NCBI RefSeq assembly: GCF_008704425.1
Contig: NZ_CP023696.1
Location: 1,412,501-1,476,500, forward strand
Source: Streptomyces fradiae ATCC 10745 = DSM 40063
Lineage (GTDB): Bacteria > Actinomycetota > Actinomycetes > Streptomycetales > Streptomycetaceae
Length of the DNA stretch: 64,000 nucleotides
Reading direction: 5' to 3'
Of this stretch, positions 47,859-53,961 are shown piece after piece (position 1 is the stretch's first letter; every line of letters starts with the position of its first letter). The notes beneath the pieces were generated by a model. It was given only the letters and a program-made list of their open reading frames with translations, did not search any database and was not told the origin of the DNA. Both the position numbers and the translations under genes were made by a program.

Positions 47859-48620
47859 CGGGTCGTTCCACGAGGAGTCGTCCCGCGGGACCGGTACCCC
47901 CGCCGACCGTCCACCGCCGGCCCCCGCCCGCCGTCACGCCCACGGATGGCCGGCGAAGGCCCTGGCGAGCGTGTCGACCGCCTACACGCGGCACATGATC
48001 GCGGCGGATGGTCATGAGGAGCGGATCAGTCGTCACCAGGAGCCGCGCCTGTCCCGGCATCGGCCTGGTGCACGACCGCGTCTGGGCCGCCGTCCAGCGA
48101 GGCGAACGTGCGGTTCCACGTACGCCTCGGCTTCCAGGTCACCGCCGAGGTCCGGCTCCCCGACGACGGTCCCCGCACGCGGCGCATGCGCAGGAATCGC
48201 CGCTGAGAGTCCGAGGATCCGGCCGGCGGGGCTCAGACCGCCTCGCCGTCCTCGCCCGGCCCCGGCGCTTCCGGATCGGGCGGCGGGCGCGGGGCGTCGC
48301 CGCCACCGGGCGTGCGGCGGACCGTTCCCACCCCCGGTGTCCCGACCGCGAACCGGCTCCGCCCCGGTGCTCGGCGACGGGCGTGCACGCGCTCAGCCCG
48401 GCCGCTGCCCCCTCGCCGGCCGCGTCCACGTCGGGCCCCTCCAGCCGTACCGATGACCCGCGGCCGGCTGCGGGGGGGGCGGGGCGCAGCCGACGGCAGT
48501 ACGGCGGCCACCGGGGACTGTGGCCACCGGGGCGGCACGGCGGCCACCGGGCACCGTGGTGCCGCCCTCCCGGCCGCGATACGCCGGTCCTGGCGGCGGC
48601 CACCGGGGAGCGCGGGGCCC
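47859..48620. other. Decayed intergenic region with acetyltransferase remnant
   Basis: 762 nt without an intact gene. A GNAT-like C-terminal fragment is at 48099-48206. From about 48500 to 48615 the decamer GGCCACCGGG recurs four times, and a small inverted repeat (GGCACC GT GGTGCC) lies at about 48549-48562. Confidence 0.5.
48099..48206 (+). pseudogene. C-terminal fragment of a GNAT acetyltransferase
   Basis: The frame reads EANVRFHVRLGFQVTAEVRLP and ends 15 residues later with a stop at 48204-48206. NVRFxxRLGFxVTxEV is the typical last strand-helix-strand of GNAT N-acetyltransferases. No acetyl-CoA-binding loop or start can be found upstream in any frame, so this is probably a gene remnant. 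The match is short. Confidence 0.5.
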
Positions 48621-49286
48621 TCAGCCCGTCCCGGTCTCCCCCCGGAGCGCGGCGGCGAGCGGGCTCTCCCCCGCCACCTCGACACGCCCCGCCTTCACCC
48701 CGGCCGCCAGGCTCAGCCCCCCGCCGCCGACCTCGGCGCAGGTCGCCGCGTCCATGCGCAGCCGGGCGTCGGGCCCGTCGGCGGGCCCGTCCCCGTACGC
48801 CGGGGCTCCGCCGCCCAGGCGGACGTGGAACACGCCCTCGTCGAGCCGCACCTCCACCACCCCCGGCTCGCCCGCGGCCTCCAGGGCGTCGAGCAGCGGC
48901 ACGGCGAACCAGTGGGCCCGCACGGCGTCCGTCGGGCGGGGACCGGCCAGCTCGGGGGCGCCCCACCGGGCGAGTGCGCGCAGCACCGGCAGCAGCCCTC
49001 GGCCCCGGTCGGTCAGCTCGTACACGTACGCGGAGGAGGGCGGCGGAAGGCGGCGGCGGGTGGCCAGGCCGTCGCGCTCCATGTCCCGCAGCCGCGTGGC
49101 CAGCATGTCGGTGCTGACGCCGGGCAGGTCGGCGTGGAGGTCGGTGTAGCGGCGGGGGCCGGCGAGGAGTTCGCGGACGATCAGCAGGGTCCAGCGGTCG
49201 CCGGCGGCGTCGAGGGCGCGGGCGGCGGCGCAGTACTGGTCGTAGCTGCGGCGGCGGTCGGCGGAACGCGTGCTCGGACGTGGCAT
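48621..49286 (-). CDS. HxlR-family transcriptional regulator with C-terminal SCP2-like domain
   Basis: A 221-residue regulator. Residues about 10-105 are the HxlR winged helix (CAAARALDAAGDRWTLLIVRELLAGPRRYTDLHADLPGVSTDMLATRLRDMERDGLATRRRLPPPSSAYVYELTDRGRGLLPVL). The C-terminal half (VEVRLDEGVFHVRLGGG ... AGRVEVAGESPLAAALRG) resembles an SCP2 lipid-binding domain, a known pairing. The ATG at 49286 is 7 nt after TAGACT, so the mRNA is probably leaderless. It is divergent from the aminotransferase gene, and the palindromes between them are the likely operator. Confidence 0.88.
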   Translation of the reverse strand: MPRPSTRSADRRRSYDQYCAAARALDAAGDRWTLLIVRELLAGPRRYTDLHADLPGVSTDMLATRLRDMERDGLATRRRLPPPSSAYVYELTDRGRGLLPVLRALARWGAPELAGPRPTDAVRAHWFAVPLLDALEAAGEPGVVEVRLDEGVFHVRLGGGAPAYGDGPADGPDARLRMDAATCAEVGGGGLSLAAGVKAGRVEVAGESPLAAALRGETGTG

Positions 49287-49293
49287 GCGACGC

Positions 49294-49299
49294 AGTCTA
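49294..49299 (-). promoter_or_regulatory. -10 element, leaderless start of the HxlR gene
   Basis: TAGACT on the minus strand, 7 nt from the ATG at 49286. TTGGAA lies 16 nt upstream as a possible -35. Confidence 0.55.
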
Positions 49300-49317
49300 G
49301 ACGTCTTGTTGGACTTT

Positions 49318-49344
49318 CCAAGCTCCAGCTTGGTAAAACCAAGC
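49318..49344. promoter_or_regulatory. Palindromic operator candidate between HxlR and aminotransferase genes
   Basis: CCAAGCTCCAGCTTGG (49318-49333) is a palindrome with 7-bp arms, and its right arm also pairs with CCAAGC at 49339-49344 across TAAAA. TGGTAAAAC (49331-49339) could be an extended -10 of the aminotransferase, so a bound protein would cover both promoters. Confidence 0.55.
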
Positions 49345-49370
49345 AACACTCATCCCGTGGAGGTCGCCGT

Positions 49371-50582
49371 ATGGAGTTCCGGCAGTCGAGCAAGCTGAGC
49401 GAGGTCTGCTACGAGATCCGCGGCCCGGTGATCGAACACGCCAACGCCCTGGAGGAGGCGGGCCACAGCGTCCTGCGCCTCAACACGGGCAACCCGGCGC
49501 TGTTCGGGTTCGAGGCGCCGGAGGAGATCCTCCAGGACATGATCCGGATGCTGCCCCGCGCGCACGGCTACACCGACTCACGCGGCATCCTCTCCGCCCG
49601 CCGCGCGGTCGCGCAGCGCTACCAGGGCATGGGGCTCACCGGCGTCGGCGTGGACGACGTCTACCTCGGCAACGGAGTCTCCGAACTGGTGTCCATGGCC
49701 GTCCAGGCACTGGTCGAGGACGGCGACGAAGTGCTCATCCCGGCACCGGACTTCCCGCTCTGGACGGCGGCCACCACCCTCGCCGGGGGGCGGCCCGTGC
49801 ACTACCTGTGCGACGAGTCGTCCGACTGGTACCCGGACCTCGACGACATGGCCGCGAAGATCACCGACCGCACCCGCGCGGTGGTCATCATCAACCCCAA
49901 CAACCCCACGGGCGCCGTCTATCCGCGCGAGGTCGTCGAGGCCATCCTCGATCTCGCGCGCCGCCACCACCTGATGGTCTTCGCCGACGAGATCTACGAC
50001 CAGATCGTCTACGACGACGCCGTCCACCACCCGGCCGGCGCCCTCGCGCCGGACCTGGTCGTCCTCACCTTCGGCGGCCTGTCGAAGACCTACCGGGTGG
50101 CGGGCTTCCGGTCCGGCTGGCTGGTCGTCAGCGGCCCCCGGCAGCACGCCCGCGACTACCTGGAGGGCCTGACGATGCTGGCCTCCATGCGGCTGTGCCC
50201 CAACGCCCCGGCGCAGTACGCGATCCAGGCGGCGCTCGGCGGCCGGCAGTCCATCGGGGAGCTGACCGCGCCCGGCGGCCGGCTGTACGAGCAGCGCGAC
50301 CGGGCGTGGGAGAAGCTCAACGAGATCCCCGGCGTCTCCTGCGTGAAGCCGCGCGGCGCGCTGTACGCGTTCCCGCGCCTCGACCCCAAGGTCCACCCGA
50401 TCCACGACGACGAGAAGTTCGTCCTGGATCTGCTCCTGCGCGAGAAGATCCAGGTGGTGCAGGGCACCGGCTTCAACTGGCCGCGCCCCGACCACTTCCG
50501 CATCCTCACGCTGCCGTACGCCGACGACCTCGACGCGGCGATCAGCCGGATCGGCCGCTTCCTGAGCGGCTACCGGCAGTAG
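49371..50582 (+). CDS. PLP-dependent aminotransferase (AlaA/AspC-like, class I)
   Basis: A 403-residue fold-type I aminotransferase. The N-terminus LSEVCYEIRGPVIEHANALEEAGHSVLRLNTGNPALFGF is the AlaA-like (glutamate-pyruvate) type. Other landmarks are YLGNGVSELVSMAVQALV, IINPNNPTGAVYPREV, FADEIYDQIVYDD, and the PLP lysine in FGGLSKTYRVAGFRSGW; the carboxylate-binding arginine is in HFRILTLPYADD. The ATG at 49371 has GGAGG 7 nt upstream. It is divergent from the HxlR regulator, which probably controls it. Alanine or another neutral amino acid is the likely substrate. Confidence 0.93.
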   Translation: MEFRQSSKLSEVCYEIRGPVIEHANALEEAGHSVLRLNTGNPALFGFEAPEEILQDMIRMLPRAHGYTDSRGILSARRAVAQRYQGMGLTGVGVDDVYLGNGVSELVSMAVQALVEDGDEVLIPAPDFPLWTAATTLAGGRPVHYLCDESSDWYPDLDDMAAKITDRTRAVVIINPNNPTGAVYPREVVEAILDLARRHHLMVFADEIYDQIVYDDAVHHPAGALAPDLVVLTFGGLSKTYRVAGFRSGWLVVSGPRQHARDYLEGLTMLASMRLCPNAPAQYAIQAALGGRQSIGELTAPGGRLYEQRDRAWEKLNEIPGVSCVKPRGALYAFPRLDPKVHPIHDDEKFVLDLLLREKIQVVQGTGFNWPRPDHFRILTLPYADDLDAAISRIGRFLSGYRQ

Positions 50583-50636
50583 GGCGGGCGGCGCCCGCGC
50601 GCTCCGCCGGAGCCGGTCCGCACCGGAGCAGGTCCG

Positions 50637-50692
50637 CCGGAACCGGGGCGCCGGAACCGGGGCGCTGGAACCGGGGCGCTGGAACCGGGGCG
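50637..50692. repeat. Four tandem 14-bp repeats
   Basis: C(C/T)GGAACCGGGGCG repeats at 50637, 50651, 50665 and 50679. They lie between the aminotransferase stop and the DUF2293 gene. Confidence 0.85.
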
Positions 50693-50807
50693 GGTGGGGC
50701 GCCGGGCGGGAGCGGGCCGGGGCGTGGGACCGCGCGGGGCGGTTTCGGGGCGGGAGCGGGGCGGGGATGACCCCGACGACGTACGGCTTCCCCCAGGGAG
50801 GTGCCCC

Positions 50808-51593
50808 GTGGCGGTGGAACCGGAGGTGGTGGAGCCGGTCGTCGTGGTGGAGCCGCTGCGCCCGCGCGCACGCTGTGCGCGGTGCCGCACGGGCCCGCTG
50901 CGGCGCCTGGTGCTGGAGTCGTCGGCGCCGCTGTGCCTGCCGTGCGCGGGGCTGGCGCACCTGGTCTACCTGCCGCGCGGCGACGCGGCCCTCACCCGGC
51001 GCGCCCGCGAGGCGAGCGTCCTGTGGGCGGTGGTCGTACGGCACGACCGGCGCCGCACCCGGTACGAGCGCCAGGGCGTCCTCGTGGAGGAGGCGGCGCT
51101 GGCCCGTGCGGAGGCGGCGTGCCGGGCCGACGCGGCGGCGCGGGCCCGCCGCCGGGCCAGGGACGCGGAGCGGCGCGCGGCGGAGGACGTGCGGTTCACG
51201 GCCGAGCTGGAGGCGGAGATACGGCGCCTGTTCCCCGGCTGCCCGGCCGACCGGGCCGCCGGGATCGCCGCGCACGCCTCGGTGCGCGGCAGCGGACGCG
51301 TGGGCCGTACGGCGGCCGGGCGCGCCTTGGACGAGGGCGCGGTCACGGCGGCGGTGCGCGCCTCCGTACGGCATCGGGACACCCCGTACGACGCGCTCCT
51401 CGCGGACGGGGTGGCGCGCCGCCAGGCCCGTGCGCGGGTGGCCCCGGCCATCGCGGCCGTGCTCGCCTCCTGGCGCCCCGGCGGCGATGCCGGGCACCCC
51501 GCCGTGGACGGTGGTGCCGGGCACCCCGCCGGGCACCGGGCCGGGCGCGCGGCGGGTCAGGCGCGGGCGGCCGACGGGCGCGAGCGGCGGTAG
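50808..51593 (+). CDS. DUF2293 domain protein
   Basis: A 261-residue protein with an N-terminal four-cysteine zinc-ribbon-like part (RCARCRTGPL ... APLCLPCAG), then a long charged helix ([46 protein letters not shown]), and the DUF2293 core (EIRRLFPGCPADRAAGIAAHASVRGSGRVGRTAAGRALDEGAVTAAVRASVRH). Function is unknown. The GTG at 50808 has AGGGAGG 6 nt upstream, a strong site. Its 3' end overlaps the chaplin gene on the other strand by 37 bp. Confidence 0.88.
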   Translation: MAVEPEVVEPVVVVEPLRPRARCARCRTGPLRRLVLESSAPLCLPCAGLAHLVYLPRGDAALTRRAREASVLWAVVVRHDRRRTRYERQGVLVEEAALARAEAACRADAAARARRRARDAERRAAEDVRFTAELEAEIRRLFPGCPADRAAGIAAHASVRGSGRVGRTAAGRALDEGAVTAAVRASVRHRDTPYDALLADGVARRQARARVAPAIAAVLASWRPGGDAGHPAVDGGAGHPAGHRAGRAAGQARAADGRERR

Positions 51594-52327
51594 AGCAGCG
51601 CGCCGGCGAGGACCAGGGCGGCGGCGGGCAGGCCGATGCCGACGAGGTCGCCGCTGCCCGTGACGGCCAGGGACGGCGCGTGCGCCGGCGCGGGCGCGGG
51701 GGCCTCCTCCGCGGGCTTCGGGGCGGCCGGCTCGGCCGGCTCGGCCGGTTCCTCGCTCTTGGGCGGTGTGGTGGGCTCGGCGGGCTTCGGCGGGGTCGTG
51801 ACCGTGGGCGGCGTGCCGCCGCCGTTGACGGAGGAGTTGCCGAAGACCGGGTTGCCGATGCCGACCACGTCGACCGAGTTGCCGGAGACGTTGGCCGGCA
51901 GGTCGACCGGAAGCTGGACGCCGTTGCCGGAGATCACGCCGGGCGAGCCGACCGCGGCGCCGTCGGCGGTCGCGCCGCCGCCCCCGTTGCCGCTTCCGCT
52001 GCCGCCCGCCCCGTGACCCGAGCCGCCCTGGCCGGAGCCGTGGGGCGTACCGGGCTTGTCCTTGTGCGAACCCTGGGCGCCGCCGCCCTTGTTGGCGCAC
52101 GCGTTGCCGAACGCGGGGTTCAGCAGCCCGACCACGTTCACCGTGTTGCCGCACACGTTGACCGGGACGTGCACGGGAAGCTGCACCGTGTTGCCCGAGA
52201 TCACGCCGGGCGAGCCGACCGCCGCGCCGGACGCGCCGGCGTCGGCCTGCGCCGAGCCGGCGGCCAGCGCGAGGGCGCCACTCGTGGCCATCAGAATGAC
52301 CAGACCATTTCGGCGACTGTGCCTCAT
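51557..52327 (-). CDS. Long chaplin, cell-wall anchored, two chaplin domains
   Basis: A 256-residue surface protein that helps coat aerial hyphae with an amyloid hydrophobic layer. A Sec signal is residues 1-29 (ends AQA). Chaplin domain 1 (about 31-80) has the cysteine pair C59 and C77 (VNVCGNTVNVVGLLNPAFGNAC). A Gly/Ser/His linker follows. Domain 2 (about 122-170) has serines at both cysteine positions (ANVSGNSVDVVGIGNPVFGNSS). Then come a Pro/Glu spacer and a sorting signal LAVTG (220-224), a hydrophobic segment and RRSR, as in ChpA-C. ATG at 52327 follows GGAAGG. Confidence 0.93.
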   Translation of the reverse strand: MRHSRRNGLVILMATSGALALAAGSAQADAGASGAAVGSPGVISGNTVQLPVHVPVNVCGNTVNVVGLLNPAFGNACANKGGGAQGSHKDKPGTPHGSGQGGSGHGAGGSGSGNGGGGATADGAAVGSPGVISGNGVQLPVDLPANVSGNSVDVVGIGNPVFGNSSVNGGGTPPTVTTPPKPAEPTTPPKSEEPAEPAEPAAPKPAEEAPAPAPAHAPSLAVTGSGDLVGIGLPAAALVLAGALLYRRSRPSAARA

Positions 52328-52437
52328 GGCTTCCTGCCTTCCGGAGTCGTTCACGGGCGATCGCCCGCACTCCGGTTAACGCGTCGGCGGCGTACGGGTT
52401 ATGACGCAGCCCGCTTTCACCCGATCGAGCGGGTTCC

Positions 52438-53961
52438 TCAGGCCCCCAGCAGACCGGAGAGCGCGCCGACCGGGTCCGTGTCGGGGATGCCGCGCGGCCA
52501 CCAGTCCTCGCGGCCCGCGTCGGACTCGTACCCGTACCAGAGGCCGTCGCGGCCGTAGCGGAGCTGGAGCGTGGCCGTGGAGAGCCGGTTCCGCCACGGG
52601 CGGAAGTGCGGGAAGTCGGCGGCCGCCAGCGCGGGCCTGGCCCGGTCGAAGGGCCCGGCCGGCGGGTCCCACGCCTCTTCGAGGACGACGAGCCCCGCCG
52701 GGCCGCCCTGCCGCCAGGCGGCCACGGCACGGGCCAGGTCGGCGGGGGCGCGGCCCACGGCGGCGGCGAGGTCCCGGTACAGCGCGCGGGTGGAGGCGGT
52801 CAGTCCCGAGCCGGGATGGGCGGCGGCGAGCCGGACCGCGTCCTGCCACGGGGTCAGTCCGGCGACCGGGTCGCGGCCGGTGGTCAGTTGGGTGTGCGCG
52901 CGGGCGGCCGCCTCGGTGGCGAGGAGTTCCAGCGCGAGCGGGTCGGGCGCGCCGGGGGCCTCGGGACAGGCGGGTGGGCGGCCGGGGTGCGCCGGGGCGG
53001 GCAGCGGAGGGGGCAGGGCGGCCGTCGGCACGGCCGTGACGGCTTCGCGGGCCGGGACGGTCGGCACGGGCGGGGGCGGCGCCGCACCGGCCTCGGCGGC
53101 GGAGCGGGCGGCGCTGCGGTGGCCGAGCGCGGCGAGGATCTCCTGCTCGCCCCGGCCGCGCATCAGGAAGAGCGTGAACGGGTCCTCGTCGAGGAGGCGG
53201 GCCGCCTGGTAGCAGAGGGCGGCGGCGTGCTTGCAGGGGTACCCGTCGTCGGGGCACGAGCAGTCGGGGACCAGGTCCCCGGCGTGCGGGAGCAGTCCGG
53301 TGAGGTCGGCCAGCGCGTGCGGGACGTCCTTGTCGAGCAGGGCCGCCATGTGGTCGGGCCGCGCCGCGGCGGCGTCCAGGAAGGTCTCCCATTCGTCGTC
53401 GCCGAGGACGTGGAGCCGGATCTGCGTGCGGTACGGGCGCGCGCGGCTGCCGTGGACGTACGCGGTGACCCGGCCGGGCGTGACGGTGATCGCGTCCACC
53501 AGGCCACGGCCGGCGTAGGCGCGCCCTCGGGCGAGGCGGGCCGGGTCGAGGGCGGTCTCCTCCAGGGCGGCCACCCAGGCGTTGCCCCACCAGGTGGCGG
53601 CGAACGCGCCGTCGGCGGCGGTGACGGCCGGGAGCTGCGGGAAGGTGCGCCGCCGGTCGTCGTGGTGGGGCAGCCCGGAGCGTGTCCCTCCCCCGGGCCG
53701 CCGCGCGGCGGGCGGACGCGGACCGTGCCGGCGCGCGTCCCGTGATCGGCTGTCCCGGCCGTACGGGCTCGCGGGGCGGCCGTCGCCGGCGGCGTGGCTC
53801 CCGGCTGGGGCGTGGCTCCCGTCTGCCGCGCGGCCCTGGCCGGCGGGGTGGTGCGGGTCGGCGGCCGGGCGGGGGGCGGTGGGGCGGCCGTCCCGGCTGG
53901 ACGGGTCGGCGGGGAGGGCGGGATCGGCGGGGCGGTGCGGGTCGGCGGGGTCGGGGATCAC
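52438..53961 (-). CDS. SWIM zinc-finger protein
   Basis: A 507-residue protein with the SWIM motif CSCPDDGYPCKHAAALCYQ (C-x-C-x6-C-x-H) at about residue 236, preceded by the domain common to such proteins (FAATWWGNAWVAALE, GRGLVDAITVTPGRVTAYVHGSRARPYRTQIRLH). The N-terminal ~115 residues are a Pro/Arg/His-rich disordered stretch, and the C-terminal region is uncharacterised. GTG at 53961 overlaps the SNF2 stop (GTGA), with GGAGG 6 nt upstream. This coupling implies a complex or shared pathway with the SNF2 helicase, a pairing common in actinobacteria. Confidence 0.9.
   Translation of the reverse strand: MIPDPADPHRPADPALPADPSSRDGRPTAPRPAADPHHPAGQGRAADGSHAPAGSHAAGDGRPASPYGRDSRSRDARRHGPRPPAARRPGGGTRSGLPHHDDRRRTFPQLPAVTAADGAFAATWWGNAWVAALEETALDPARLARGRAYAGRGLVDAITVTPGRVTAYVHGSRARPYRTQIRLHVLGDDEWETFLDAAAARPDHMAALLDKDVPHALADLTGLLPHAGDLVPDCSCPDDGYPCKHAAALCYQAARLLDEDPFTLFLMRGRGEQEILAALGHRSAARSAAEAGAAPPPPVPTVPAREAVTAVPTAALPPPLPAPAHPGRPPACPEAPGAPDPLALELLATEAAARAHTQLTTGRDPVAGLTPWQDAVRLAAAHPGSGLTASTRALYRDLAAAVGRAPADLARAVAAWRQGGPAGLVVLEEAWDPPAGPFDRARPALAAADFPHFRPWRNRLSTATLQLRYGRDGLWYGYESDAGREDWWPRGIPDTDPVGALSGLLGA

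Noticed and set aside
48233..48685. A minus-strand open frame of about 150 residues downstream of the HxlR gene.
   Set aside because: The translation is low-complexity Arg/Pro/Gly, it overlaps the HxlR coding end, and no motif or start signal supports it.
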